From the NCBI GenBank assembly GCA_026018925.1, contig JAKSZU010000029.1, forward strand, positions 9,027,378 to 9,091,377: a stretch of 64,000 nt of DNA, written 5' to 3'. This document shows, in pieces, positions 11,501 to 21,584 of this stretch. Position 1 is the first letter of the stretch, and the number at the start of each line of letters is the position of its first letter. Source of the stretch: Tupaia tana. Taxonomy: Eukaryota; Chordata; Mammalia; Scandentia; Tupaiidae. The notes beneath the pieces were generated by a model. The model was not told the origin of the DNA. It did not search any database and worked only from the letters and a program-made list of their open reading frames with translations. The position numbers were made by a program, and so were the translations under genes.

Positions 11501-12460
11501 TTAGTTTTCCTGGAACAGTACTTTCTTCAGGATTTCTTGAAGAGCTGGTCTGGTGTTGGCAAATTCTTTCAGGTTTTGTTTGTCTGAGAAGATTTTAATC
11601 TTTTTTTCCCAAATGAAGGATAATCTTGCAGGGTATAATAGTCTTGGCTGAAATTGTTTCTCTCTTAACACTTTCAGTATGTCTTCCCATTCTTTTCTTG
11701 CTTGCATTGTTTCTGATGAGAGGTCTGGTGTTAGTCTTATGGGATGGCCTTTGTAAGTTACTTCTCGTTTCTCTCTTGCCAGTTTTAGTATCATGTCTTT
11801 TTCTGTGACATTAGACAGCCTGGCTAAGATGTGCCTTGGGGAAGATCTTCTGGGGTTGATTCTATTTGGGGTCCTTTGTATTTCTTGGGTCCGGATGGTT
11901 CGGTGCCTCTCTAGGCTTGGGAAATTTTCTTCCAAGATGTCATGGAATAGATTTTCCATTCCGCTATTAGTTTCTTCACCTTCTGGGATGCCGATTATTC
12001 TGATGTTTGGGCGTCTAATAGAGTCTAGTATTTCTCGTATATTATCCTCATGTTTTTTAGTTATTTTCTCGATCTTTTTGTAGTTTTTTTCTAGATCAGA
12101 GGTTTTATCTTCTACATCAGAGATTCGATCTTCAGCATGGTCTAATCGGCTCTTAATACTTTCCAGAGAGTTTTTGATTTCTTGTATTATAGACTTTATC
12201 TCTAATAGTTCCACCTGATTCTTTCTCAGAGTATCCATTTCTTCTTTCATATCCTGGAAGGACTTCCTAATTTCCTGTAGTTCGTTGTCTCTTTTTTTTT
12301 CCAATTCACAGAATTTGGTCACCATGAATGTTCGAAATTCTGTGTCTGTCATTTTGGTAACGTCCTCCATATTTACGAGACATGGAGGGGCATTTTCCTT
12401 TGTTGGAGACATATTTTCTTGTTTATTCAGACCTGGGGCTCTTTTTCTACTTTTAGCCAT
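11501..12460 (-). CDS. L1 ORF1p, RNA-binding chaperone, 319 aa
   Basis: ORF1p coats L1 RNA as a trimer in the cytoplasmic RNP. The frame is intact from ATG 12460. Residues about 45-150 form a long heptad-rich coiled coil (charged E/K/L pattern). An RRM-like segment follows around RPNIRIIGIPEGEE, then a C-terminal domain with TSPRHI-like SSPRHILARLSN and LLYPARLSFIWE. Length is close to the mammalian norm (about 340). Stop to ORF2 start is 44 bp. The ORF is intact, unlike ORF2. Confidence 0.93.
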   Translation of the reverse strand: MAKSRKRAPGLNKQENMSPTKENAPPCLVNMEDVTKMTDTEFRTFMVTKFCELEKKRDNELQEIRKSFQDMKEEMDTLRKNQVELLEIKSIIQEIKNSLESIKSRLDHAEDRISDVEDKTSDLEKNYKKIEKITKKHEDNIREILDSIRRPNIRIIGIPEGEETNSGMENLFHDILEENFPSLERHRTIRTQEIQRTPNRINPRRSSPRHILARLSNVTEKDMILKLAREKREVTYKGHPIRLTPDLSSETMQARKEWEDILKVLREKQFQPRLLYPARLSFIWEKKIKIFSDKQNLKEFANTRPALQEILKKVLFQEN

Positions 12461-12815
12461 TGGAAGATTACTTCCCTTTTAAAGACCTCTTGGGAGAACT
12501 TTTGTCCCACGAGAAGTAAGAGTCTTTCCTTTTTGATGGGAATAGCTGTTTGTTGAAGTCTCTCTTCTGTTGTTTTTACCAATGTGTTTTCAGGAGCGGA
12601 ACTCTACAGAAGGGTCTAACAAGCAGTATCTCCTTTTTCAAAGGGGATCAGTACTAGGGAGGATCCCAGAGACACTTACCTTCCTAGGAAATTTCAGATA
12701 TATGATTCTGGACCTGTCTAGTCTGTCTGGCACGTTAAAAAATAAGGAGGAGAGGACAATATGCAACTAAAGGAAAGACAACACAGAAAAATAAAGAAAA
12801 AGTCGCGCGCCGCGC
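12461..12815 (-). promoter_or_regulatory. L1 5' UTR, unique (tether) part
   Basis: Non-coding leader between ORF1 and the duplicated block. A CpG-dense self-complementary core (CGCGCGCCGCGCGG) lies at about 12804-12817, the most GC-rich spot in the element, possibly a methylation or zinc-finger target. Confidence 0.7.
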
Positions 12816-13637
12816 GGAGAGCTAGGTGTTAACAAGGGAATGCAGGGGTTTCAAGAGAGAAAAAAAAACCGCCTCAAGGAAATCCTGGCTACCTACCTAG
12901 AAGGTGGAGTCTGGGGCCTGGGGGTCTGGAAGTGAGGTGGGGGTCAGAGGTGACCCTCCCTCAGTGTCCCTTGCCGGCCAGAGGCTTGCAGGAGAGCCTA
13001 TTGCCTTCTGGCAGTCCCGGATGGTCTGGGGGGAGAAGGAGAGCTAGGTGTTAACAAGGGAATGCAGGGGTTTCAAGAGAGAAAAAAAAACCGCCTCAAG
13101 GAAATCCTGGCTACCTACCTAGAAGGTGGAGTCTGGGGCCTGGGGGTCTGGAAGTGAGGTGGGGGTCAGAGGTGACCCTCCCTCAGTGTCCCTTGCCGGC
13201 CAGAGGCTTGCAGGAGAGCCTATTGCCTTCTGGCAGTCCCGGATGGTCTAGAAGGTGGAGTCTGGGGCCTGGGGGTCTGGAAGTGAGGTGGGGGTCAGAG
13301 GTGACCCTCCCTCAGTGTCCCTTGCCGGCCAGAGGCTTGCAGGAGAGCCTATTGCCTTCTGGCAGTCCCGGATGGTCTAGAAGGTGGAGTCTGGGGCCTG
13401 GGGGTCTGGAAGTGAGGTGGGGGTCAGAGGTGACCCTCCCTCAGTGTCCCTTGCCGGCCAGAGGCTTGCAGGAGAGCCTATTGCCTTCTGGCAGTCCCGG
13501 ATGGTCTAGAAGGTGGAGTCTGGGGCCTGGGGGTCTGGAAGTGAGGTGGGGGTCAGAGGTGACCCTCCCTCAGTGTCCCTTGCCGGCCAGAGGCTTGCAG
13601 GAGAGCTTATTGCCTCCTGGCAGTCCCGGATGGTCTC
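12816..13637 (-). repeat. L1 promoter array: five 129-bp monomers plus a duplicated 85-bp linker
   Basis: Monomers begin (in + coordinates) at about 12901, 13123, 13252, 13381 and 13510, and the last four are spaced exactly 129 bp. The 12901 and 13123 monomers are each preceded by the same 85-bp linker (12816-12900 and 13038-13122), giving a 222-bp higher-order repeat. Copies are essentially identical except the outermost, which has two changes near 13607-13616. This is organised like the monomeric promoters of mouse L1, though the sequence is not one I recognise. Confidence 0.93.
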
Positions 13638-13650
13638 TAGCCTTTTCTTT
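13638..13650. repeat. L1 target-site duplication, 5' side of the element
   Basis: Exact repeat of 7320-7332. Read on the L1 strand, the junction is CCCAGT/AAAGAAAAGG, a fair match to the L1 endonuclease preference (TT/AAAA). Confidence 0.95.
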
Positions 13651-13816
13651 ACTGGGAATTGTCTTTGCAAATTCTTTGCTATTACATTTTGGGAGTCTTT
13701 TGGCTTTATTCTTTCTAAGATTTTTTTTCTTGCAGTAAGATAGCTACTTTTTATTTAATTATGATAGATGGATGATAGATAAATATCATGAGGGATACTA
13801 TGTGATAAAATTTGAA

Positions 13817-14077
13817 ATTTTTTTTGAGAGGTTTTCGCTATAGGGCGCATGCACTCGGCCGACAGACAGAGAGAGACAGAGAGACAGAAAGCGAGGAATC
13901 ACCCCCTAGGAAGGATGGTCACGCCACAATCCCTTCTCCTCCATTCTCCTCTCGGGATCTTGGGCACGCACGCACACACGGTCGGCGTGAGTTTTAAGCC
14001 ACCGGGTCCGGGACGCAAACCGCGGTTGACTACGTGGGAGTTCAGCGACATAGCCATTATGCTAACTGCTGGTTCCC
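13817..14077 (-). mobile_element. SINE-A, young copy, minus orientation
   Basis: CpG-rich and close to the 33596 copy. It runs from GAGAGGTTTTCGCTATAGGG to GCTAACTGCTGGTTCCC. Flanking ATAAAATTTGAA and ATAAAATGTGAA form a probable target duplication with one mismatch. Confidence 0.92.
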
Positions 14078-14156
14078 ATAAAATGTGAATATTTTATGGT
14101 TGCATCTATCAGTCAGTCATATTGCATACCAATATCTCTCACTGCCTTTTTTTTTC

Positions 14157-14392
14157 CTTTAGGTTTGCTCTAGGGCACATGAGCTTTTCAGAGTAAGAGA
14201 GAGAAAGTGAAAAATAACCCCAAGGATAGATGACCAGGCTGCAATCCTCTCTCCTCCATTGTCTTCTCAGGATTTGGAGCACAACACACATGTACCTGGT
14301 GTGATTTACAGGCCACTAGGTCTGGGAATTGAACCCTGTGGTGGGTCATGTGTGATCCAGTGCTTTAACCTCCACACTACCTGCTGGGCACC
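14157..14392 (-). mobile_element. SINE-A-related element, old, minus orientation
   Basis: Diverged body from TTAGGTTTGCTCTAGGGCAC to CTACCTGCTGGGCACCC. The same insertion is seen in unit B (27190-27535, expanded by a GA repeat) and as a remnant in unit C (about 53515), so it predates the duplication. Confidence 0.75.
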
Positions 14393-14503
14393 CTTGTTGC
14401 TTTTTAAACTTAAGAACATATTCTGAATCATTAGTAGTAATAAATTTTTTGTAACATTCATCATCTCATTTCATATTTGTTTTTCTCATTACTACCACAA
14501 GTG

Positions 14504-14781
14504 CTTTTTTTTTTTTTTTTTTTTTTTGGAGAGGTTTTTCGCTATAGGGCGCGTGCGCTCGCCAGACAGACAGAGAGAGATATAGAGACAGAAAGCGAGA
14601 AATCACCCCCCAGAGGGGATGGTCATGCCGCAATCCCTTCTCCTCCATTCTCCTCTCGGGATCTTGGGCACGCACGCACACGCGCCCGGCGTGAGTTCTA
14701 AGCCACCGGGTCCGGGACGCGAACCGTGGTCGACTACGTGGGAGTCCAGCGACATAGCCATTACGCTAACTGCTGGTTCCC
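14504..14781 (-). mobile_element. SINE-A, young copy with 23-nt poly(T) head
   Basis: Full length, CpG-rich, with an intact reversed box B. Flanks CCACAAGTGCTTTT and CCACATGTGCTTTT are a target duplication with one mismatch. Confidence 0.95.
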
Positions 14782-14799
14782 CACATGTGCTTTTTGATT

Positions 14800-15470
14800 A
14801 AATCTAATTTTGACCTTATGATCATTTTCTACCATCTTGTGTAATACATTCTTTTGTGTTCATATAAAATCAAGTATGTTTTCATAAACATATTTGAATC
14901 CATTTGTTCATACAGTATAAGATTTTAACAGTAGATACTATTGATAATTTTTCTCCCACCTCTTCTTTAAAAATATATCTTTTATTATTTTTTACATGCA
15001 GCTCTTTTCCACTTAACCTGAAAGTAAAGACCTACATGGATGTGATTCAATTAATATTTAAAATATTTTTAAAAATAATTTATTTTATATTCTCATTTTG
15101 CTTTATTGAATACAGTTGTTTTGAATCTGTTCTATTTACTTGGTTAGAATGTCCCCATTATTCTCTCCTTTTATTATTTATTTATTTATTTATTTTTATT
15201 TCATTTTCTTTTGTACATTCAATCACTAAATGTTACTATAAATGCACAGCACAAAATAGTCACAACCACAATGTGGCCCCAAATTCACATGCCCATGGGA
15301 AGCTTGCCAACTGGAATCTGGGTGCTGTGTTTATATTCTTAGAGTGCTACATTCATAGTGAGCTAGTACAGCATGTGACTGAAGAACCCTTGGTGTCTTC
15401 AAGTTTCAGCATCAGCAGGCCCCTCATTCCTCACTATCTTCTGACACCGTCCTTTCATTCTCCCTCTTCC
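14800..15470. other. AT-rich unit sequence without a gene
   Basis: Paralogous to about 28770-29370 and 53780-54640. It includes a T-rich L1 3'-end remnant at 15163-15242. No coding signal is visible. Confidence 0.6.
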
Positions 15471-15474
15471 TCAT

Positions 15475-15680
15475 TTTCTCTGCAAGATGTCACTTCCCCA
15501 GATGTCCTTGCAGCTCTCACCCTCTCATACCTGAGGTCTCTGTTCAAACGTCATCTTATCTGCCAGTTGATAGTACCCCGTCCACTCTCTCACATCTACA
15601 TAATTTCATTGTCTTCAACGCACTTATTGATATGTGATATGTCACATGATTGTTTATCAATTCATGCTATACACCAATAA
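15475..15680 (+). mobile_element. L2-like LINE 3' fragment
   Basis: CTTGCAGCTCTCACCCTCTC, then GAGGTCTCTGTTCAAACGTC, then CATCTTATCTGCCAG follows the L2 3'-end pattern. Paralogues lie at about 29375 and 54640. The apparent 258-codon frame across it is unsupported. Confidence 0.6.
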
Positions 15681-15889
15681 GTGCTAAGCATTTTAACTTC
15701 GTAGCACCTTATATTCATTACCAAAACAGTATGTGGAATTTGGTGGGCTTTCAGTTTCTATTATTCATATGCATGTGAAAATTTGTAGAAAGGTTGAGAA
15801 TGGAATAGAAATTCTCAATCAGACATAGCCTGTGAGGGTGGGATGGGCTAAAGGGAAGAGGAAGCTTACACAAAATAAAGAGAATGGGT

Positions 15890-16140
15890 CATCCTTGCAG
15901 CCTAGCAATTCAAGAAGCTGGATCTCACGTGGTTGACGATGGTTCAAATCCTGATCATGTCTGCTTGAAAAACACTCTGTCTATGTGCGGATGCATGCTG
16001 AAAATCATGGCATAATGGAAAGGTGGAGGGGAAGAGACTGTTACATAATCATGACCCACTGGGATGCGGGGGTGATTACTGCCTCTCCCCTGGTTTCACT
16101 GTCTCTCTAGCAAGTATGTGCACTCTAGCAATGAAAAAAA
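15890..16140 (+). mobile_element. Degenerate SINE-A-like element shared by units A-C
   Basis: TGGATCTCACGTGGTTGACG followed by GGTTCAAATCC resembles the SINE head. Unit B has the same element split by a younger SINE (29790-29918 and 30177-30310). Unit C has it at about 55925-56150. Confidence 0.6.
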
Positions 16141-16196
16141 AAGATTAATTTCTTTACTGTAAATATGAATTGTAACATTTCAACTATGTGAGTAAA

Positions 16197-16449
16197 TTTT
16201 TTTGAGAGAGATTTTTGCTATAGGGTAGAAGTGCTTGCTGGAGAGACAGAGCAAGCAAGATAGAAAGTGAGAAATCACCTTTGGGGGGGATTGCCATGTA
16301 GCAATCACTTCTCCTCCATTTTCCTCTCAGGATTTTGTGAACACATGTACACGCACCCAATGTGAGTTCTAAGTCACTGGGTCCAGGGCTCAAACTGTCA
16401 GCTATGTGGGAGATCATTGATGTAATCATTACGCCATCTGCTGATCCCA
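16197..16449 (-). mobile_element. SINE-A, minus orientation
   Basis: It runs from TTTTTTTGAGAGAGATTTTT to CCATCTGCTGATCCC, about 100 bp before the OR coding exon, within the inferred intron. Confidence 0.85.
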
Positions 16450-16511
16450 AGTAATTTTCATGAACTCTGTGAACTAACTCTGTATGCAATTTTGAGTGAA
16501 AAATTAGTCAT

Positions 16512-16546
16512 GTTAATTTCTTTTTACTAATAGTCACTCCCATCAC
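16512..16546 (+). promoter_or_regulatory. Splice acceptor and 13-nt 5' UTR of the unit A OR7 coding exon
   Basis: A polypyrimidine stretch (TTAATTTCTTTTTACTAATAG) ends in AG at 16532-16533, then 13 nt precede the ATG. Equivalent acceptors end at 2320, 30548 and 56294, all 13 nt before the start codon. Confidence 0.7.
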
Positions 16547-17500
16547 ATGGAACCAGAGAATAATGCAAGAATTTCAGATTTTCTTCTTCTGGGACTTTCA
16601 GAGGAACCCAAATTACAGCCCCTCATATTTGGAGTTTTCCTGTCCATGTATCTAATAACCATGATTGGAAACCTGCTAATTATCCTGGCCACCATCTCAG
16701 ACTCCCACCTACACACACCAATGTACTTCTTCCTCTCCAACCTGTCCTTTGTGGACATTTGTTTCACCTCCACCACCATCCCAAAGATGCTGGTGAACAT
16801 CCAGACACAGAGTAAGGTCATCACCTATGCAGGCTGCATCACCCAGATGTTCTTCCACATAATTTTTGCAGGAATAGATGACTTTCTCCTGACAGTGATG
16901 GCCTATGACCGATATGTGGCCATCTGTCACCCATTGCATTACTCAGTCATCATGGACACCCAGCTCTGTGTGTTGCTGATTCTATTGTCCTGGATCATGA
17001 GTGTTTTGAATTCACTATCGCATAGTTTAGTGGTGTTGCAGCTGTCCTTCTGTACACCATTGGAAATCCCCCACTCTTTCTGTGAAATTAATCAAGTGGT
17101 CCACCTTGCCTGCTCTGACACTTTTATCAATGACATGATAATGTATTTAGCAGTTGTGGCACTGGTTGGTGGTCCTCTCACTGGGATCCTTTACTCTTAC
17201 ACTAAAATAGTTTCTTCCATTCATGCAATCTCATCAGCTCAATGGAAGTATAAAGCCTTTTCCACTTGTGCCTCTCACCTCTCTGTTGTCTCCTTATTTT
17301 ATTGTACAAGTCTAGGAGTGTATCTTAGTTCTGCTGTTATCCACGATTCTCACTCAAGTGCAACAGCCTCGGTGATGTACACTGTGGTCACACCCATGCT
17401 GAACCCCTTTATCTACAGTCTGAGGAATGAAGACATAAAGAGGGCTCTGAGAAGTTTCCTTTGGAGAAAACTATCAAAGGATCAACTGTCCTGCTATTGA
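16547..17500 (+). CDS. Olfactory receptor family 7 (OR7A-like), intact, 317 aa
   Basis: A seven-transmembrane odorant GPCR, expected in olfactory cilia and coupled to G-olf. In order: [18 protein letters not shown] (TM1, residues 41-48), [10 protein letters not shown] (TM2, 59-68), Cys97 before TM3, [15 protein letters not shown] (118-132), extracellular-loop-2 cysteines at 169, 179 and 189, [10 protein letters not shown] (TM6, 236-245), and [12 protein letters not shown] (TM7, 283-294). Length is standard for class II ORs. The MEPEN start and [14 protein letters not shown] segment point to OR7A. The N-terminus reads NNAR, so the usual N-X-S/T glycosylation sequon (NDT in both paralogues) is lost. 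This is the copy whose inferred intron holds the L1. Confidence 0.96.
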   Translation: MEPENNARISDFLLLGLSEEPKLQPLIFGVFLSMYLITMIGNLLIILATISDSHLHTPMYFFLSNLSFVDICFTSTTIPKMLVNIQTQSKVITYAGCITQMFFHIIFAGIDDFLLTVMAYDRYVAICHPLHYSVIMDTQLCVLLILLSWIMSVLNSLSHSLVVLQLSFCTPLEIPHSFCEINQVVHLACSDTFINDMIMYLAVVALVGGPLTGILYSYTKIVSSIHAISSAQWKYKAFSTCASHLSVVSLFYCTSLGVYLSSAVIHDSHSSATASVMYTVVTPMLNPFIYSLRNEDIKRALRSFLWRKLSKDQLSCY

Positions 17501-17675
17501 AAAAGGGAGCTTGTTCACAGAGGTCTAAGTATGAGGCAGAAATGGTGAAAATCTGACCAGATTCTGGAAGTAGAACTTGTTCCATTCAATTATCTCCTAG
17601 ATTTTCCATGACTTAAATTTCAGCTTCTCTATACAACATAAGTACCCCACTTTTCCACTCTGTCTGACAATCTAA

Positions 17676-17926
17676 CTTTTTTAAATGTTTTTTTTTGTCA
17701 TAGGGTACATGCACTCTCCATAAAGAAACAGAGAGAGACAGCATGAGGGAAAGTGAAAAATCATCCCCTAGGGAGATGGCTTTGCCATAATCTCTTCTCT
17801 TCCTGTGATTTTGGGCACTCTGAAACATGTGTTCAGCATAATTTTCAAGACACCAGGTCTGGGACTTGAACTGTGATCAGCCATTTGGGATTTAGCACTG
17901 TAACTACTGCATCATCAGCTGGTCTC
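17676..17926 (-). mobile_element. SINE-A, minus orientation
   Basis: Diverged copy from TTTTTTGTCATAGGGTACAT to GCATCATCAGCTGGTCTC, in the 3' flank of the OR gene. Confidence 0.8.
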
Positions 17927-18134
17927 TGCATCTGATGCATAAAGAGGTTTTTAATTCGTCTTTTTGTATTTTTTACAAGTTTGTCCCAACCATAGATCAG
18001 AAATACATGGAAATCCCCATTAACTTCCTGGAGCAACATGTATTTATTAAAAATAGTTTTTTTAACTGATCTATACTTAAAAAATGTTTTCTTCTCTTCT
18101 ATTAAAAAATCATGTGCTGTAATTTTCTTATGGG

Positions 18135-18140
18135 AATAAA
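18135..18140 (+). terminator. Candidate poly(A) signal of the unit A OR7 gene
   Basis: AATAAA in the context TTATGGGAATAAAATCACTA, 635 bp after the stop. Unit C keeps AATAAA at the paralogous site (57625-57630). The broken unit B copy has AACAAA (31890-31895). Confidence 0.5.
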
Positions 18141-18169
18141 ATCACTATACTTGGTGGCTAAGTTCATTT

Positions 18170-18535
18170 ATTTTTAAATTATTTTTTCTTTTATTTATTT
18201 ATTCATTCATTTAATTTTCTTCCATACATTCAGTCACATTATTATTTGTCTTACAAAGTGGATATTTTAACAGGTGAACATTACTCCTTAGTACAGTTGA
18301 TAAAACTACAAAATATCTTCAACAGATAATACCACACCTCTTTGTGCCATTAATGCTTTGCCTCCCTGTCCCTCCCCAAAATGTCTTTCCTCAGACCCTC
18401 TTTCACACACACTATATCTGGTATTTACATCTATATACTATGTTTCTATATCCTTTAGTCAATTAGTTTCAGTCATAGAGTGCAGACACTCAGTATATAT
18501 TAAGTGGAGACATACAATGCCTCTCCTTCATAGGT
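18170..18535 (-). mobile_element. L1 3'-end fragment, minus orientation
   Basis: Reversed L1 3' UTR: an ATTT-rich tail, CATACATTCAGTCACATTAT, the ATCTTCAACAGATAATACCA phrase also seen at 7442, then GTGGAGACATACAATGCCTC. Confidence 0.85.
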
Positions 18536-18539
18536 GGCT

Positions 18540-19015
18540 AAGTTCATTTTAAATAACTCAATATTAGAAGACATCTGAGACCACAGTTGTACAATTTTCC
18601 TTTTATCATTCAACGATATATGACCACCTCACTTGTTCTTCATGAAGGTGTGGAGTTTATCACAAGAAACTTAGTTTATAACTTGTGATTGAGTTTTATT
18701 CTCATCTTTAAGTTTCTGTTTCCTACCTACCCTGGTGTCCGCAGTGCCTTCCCTAGTCACTGTAAAAGACCCATTACTATCCACAGGATTCCAAGTGGAA
18801 TGTACTTGGAAAGTCACCTATAATAAATGGTTTGTCTTTTTATGACCTTAAAGTCAGAAATGAATTTAAATATTATGCACTAAATTTTAAGCTATGAATC
18901 ATTTTACTACAAAAAATACTTTATTTGAATTCTCTACCTACTATGTATGTATAGAAGATTGGTGTTCATGTATAAAGGAGATCATTCATTTTGGAGAAGG
19001 CTGGTTTAATTTGAT
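18540..19015. other. Unit-conserved non-coding sequence
   Basis: Paralogous to about 32270-32690 and 57700-58130. No gene or recognisable repeat. Confidence 0.6.
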
Positions 19016-19018
19016 GTA

Positions 19019-19287
19019 TTTTTTTTTTTTTTTTTGGAGAGGTTTTTGCTATAGGGCGTGTGCGCTCGCCAGACAGACAGAGAGAGACAGAGAGACAGAA
19101 AGTGAGAAATCAACCCCCAGGGGGGATGGCCATGCCGCAATCCCTTCTCCTCCATTCTCCTCTTGGGATCTTGGGCACGCACACACACATGCCCGGTGTG
19201 AGCTTCAAGCCACCGGGTCTGGGACGTGAACTGCGGTCGACTACATGGGAGTCCAGTGACACAGCCATTACGCTAACTGCTGGTCCC
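19019..19287 (-). mobile_element. SINE-A, young copy with poly(T) head
   Basis: Near-consensus body from GGAGAGGTTTTTGCTATAGG to GCTAACTGCTGGTCCC. TGATGTAT flanks both ends as a short target duplication. Confidence 0.93.
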
Positions 19288-20876
19288 TGATGTATGCTTT
19301 ATTACTGAAACATTTTCCTATTTCTTATTGAAAATGTCCCATGGTTCCTAAATATATAAATGTTTTCATTTCTCTAAATGAAATATATCATCCTTTGTGA
19401 TGATATATTTAAAGTGAAGTGAATAACTATTGTCAGTGTCATCTGTATTATATCTCCTTTACTCATAGATATCTTTTTAATCTTCACTATCAAAGCATCT
19501 CTCATAAGTAACCTTGAATTTCTGTGCAGTCATGATACTGGATCACAAGCATTTCTGCACAAACATGCATGTCTTGTTAACCCCTCCCGGTTTCCTGGAA
19601 AGGAATGTTGTATTAGTCACTTTCTAATACAGTCTTCTGAAACAACTGAATAACCGAGTAATTGTGAATACAGTCTTCAAATATAAGAAAAAAAAAGACC
19701 AAAAATAAAAAGCAGAAAATTATTATAATTGCTGTTTATTCTGTTGTTTGGTTATTGTATCAGTTAGTTACTGCTGCATAACAAGACATTCTAAAAGAAA
19801 ATAGTTTACTATAATACTTTTGTTAACTAGAGTGACTACATGAGGGGCAATATTTCTGAGATTTTATGGTCTTCTTGTGTATCTATAGTCATCTTTGAGT
19901 CAAATGAGGAGGTGTTACTGATGTCAGGAGAGGTTTCTTATCTATTGAAAACTTGGCTGGCTATTAGCTTATCTAGGGGGGGCCTTGCTTAAGACAACTA
20001 GCCCCTTTCATAATTCCTCTTCTCCTGCAGCTGGATAGCCTGGATTTATTCATATCCCCGAGGCAGGGTTCCACAGAATCACAAAAATACACTGAGGACC
20101 ATCATGACTCACTGTTAATATCAATGGTCTGAGCAAGTTAGAACTTCTACATTGGGCTCAAACCTTAAAGGATGTCCTCTTTCACCTTCATCTTCAGTGG
20201 TTGAATACTCTTAGAGAAAACAATGAGAATGAAAGTATATGCTTAATTAGCCCCTGTGGCAATTCTGTTCCAGAGGTTTGAGCCCACCGCAGAGGTAAAT
20301 ATTTATTGTTTAAATGCCCCTCACTTCAACTCCCTATCCCTATCTAAGAAAGAAATAAACCCTTTTCCTTCAGATAATAAATACAGTCCTGGGTCTTCAT
20401 GCCTAAATCTTTGATTAACAGATTAGTTACAAGTTGCCTCACTAATATTGTTGTCCTCACCCCTGCCATGGGTCTCTGATCTTGTCATTAACCTGCTCAT
20501 CTCATAATCCTCCCAAATCCCCACCCACACTGGTATTTATTGAGAGCCTTTATTAGAAGAGATGACATTTGATATGCAAATAAACAGCAGAGATACAAGA
20601 ATTTGAAATATGGTGATGAATTAGGTGTAAGTCCACTGTGGATGCTCTGAACATTAGGCTTGAGAAGACTTTTGTTCTCTAGAGACTTCAAGTCGCCTAC
20701 CAGGTACTCCAAAGAGGGACAGTATTTAGAGATATACAAGAAACTATGCCAGTATCCTTTCAGTTGCAGAAAAATTCATCACCAGTCAGTCTTCACTGAT
20801 GCTGGAAAAAAGAAATACTGTTTTCTTCTTTTTTTTCTTCTGATTAACCTATAAGTATTGTTATATTATTAGTAGT
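19288..20876. other. Unit-conserved sequence with an old DNA-transposon-like segment
   Basis: About 19745-20110 (TTAGTTACTGCTGCATAACA onward) resembles an old hAT/MER-type element and recurs at about 33235 and 58645. The 20490-20740 part recurs at about 33990-34150. No coding gene is seen. The element class is a weak guess. Confidence 0.45.
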
Positions 20877-20880
20877 AGTA

Positions 20881-21134
20881 TTTTAAGGTTTTTGCCATAG
20901 GACATGTGTGCTCACCAGAGTGACAGAGAGAAAGAGACAGAGTGAGGGAAAGTGAGAAATCACTCTTCAGGAGGGATGGCCATGCTGCAATTCCTTTTCC
21001 TCCATTCTTCTCTTGGGATTTTGGGTTTACACACTTGACTTTTGTAATAGTCAAACCACCAGGTCCAAGATTTAAACCATAGTCAGTCATGTGGACATTC
21101 AGAGCCCTGAACACTATGTCACCTGCTGGTTCCA
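20881..21134 (-). mobile_element. SINE-A, minus orientation
   Basis: It runs from AAGGTTTTTGCCATAGGACA to CACCTGCTGGTTCC. Confidence 0.85.
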
Positions 21135-21331
21135 AATTATTTTTTTTTGGATTTCTCAGCATGTAAATATTTCTCCTCTGGGGTCTTCTAATTTGTCAAG
21201 ACATTTCTTTTTGTACAATCCCGTCAAAGAATACAACAGAATTGACTGTAATCATTCAACTTATTACAAAGTATAAATGAAATATAACCAATTTTGACAC
21301 CCATGTAGATCTTTTATTGCTATTTTTAAAA

Positions 21332-21560
21332 ATTACTTTTCTATAGGGTGCATGCCCTCACCAGGAGAGACAGAAAGAGGGAAAGTGGGAAATCAGCCCC
21401 TTGGGGTAATGGCCATGCCACAGTCCCTTCTCCACCGTTCTTCTCTCAGGATTTTGGGCACTAATGCACATGATCTTCAAGCCACCATGTCCAGGACATG
21501 AACCATTCAGTCAACCCTGTAGGATCTGGCTACCTTAACCACTATGCCACCTGCTGGTCC
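21332..21560 (-). mobile_element. SINE-A, minus orientation
   Basis: It runs from TTTTCTATAGGGTGCATGCC to ATGCCACCTGCTGGTCC. Confidence 0.85.
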
Positions 21561-21584
21561 ACCCCTCTGTTGATATTTGTATTA

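Larger units (their letters stand above)
7333..13637 (-). mobile_element. Full-length L1 retrotransposon, 6.3 kb, young, ORF2 frameshifted
   Basis: A complete L1 on the minus strand. In element order it has a 1177-bp 5' UTR with 129-bp monomers (13637-12461), ORF1 (12460-11501), a 44-bp spacer, ORF2 (11456-7598), a 3' UTR and an AT-rich tail (about 7360-7333). Perfect 13-bp target duplications flank it. Near-complete frames and identical monomers mark it as recent. It lies antisense within the inferred intron of the unit A OR7 gene. The single coding break I found is a homopolymer slip in ORF2, so the copy is probably not autonomous unless that is a sequencing error. Confidence 0.97.
4621..20870. 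repeat. Segmental duplication unit A (OR7 unit)
   Basis: Collinear blocks are shared with unit B (21541-34160), unit C (52740-58910) and the start of unit D (63140-64000). The shared order is MER5A and MIR fossils, a non-repeat block with a splice donor (6060-6830), an L2 fragment (about 15475), the OR7 coding exon, a poly(A) signal block, and a block containing TTAGTTACTGCTGCATAACA (about 19765). Unit A is lengthened by the 6.3-kb L1 and later SINEs. Unit limits are approximate because I aligned by eye. Confidence 0.85.

Noticed and set aside
12816-13637. Tandem array as a CRISPR or satellite
   Set aside because: Units are 129 bp, contiguous with no spacers, and sit in the 5' UTR of an L1 in a mammalian genome.
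14904-15680. 258-residue + strand frame
   Set aside because: AT-rich run over an L1 tail and L2 fragment. The paralogous regions at 29 and 54 kb do not keep it open.
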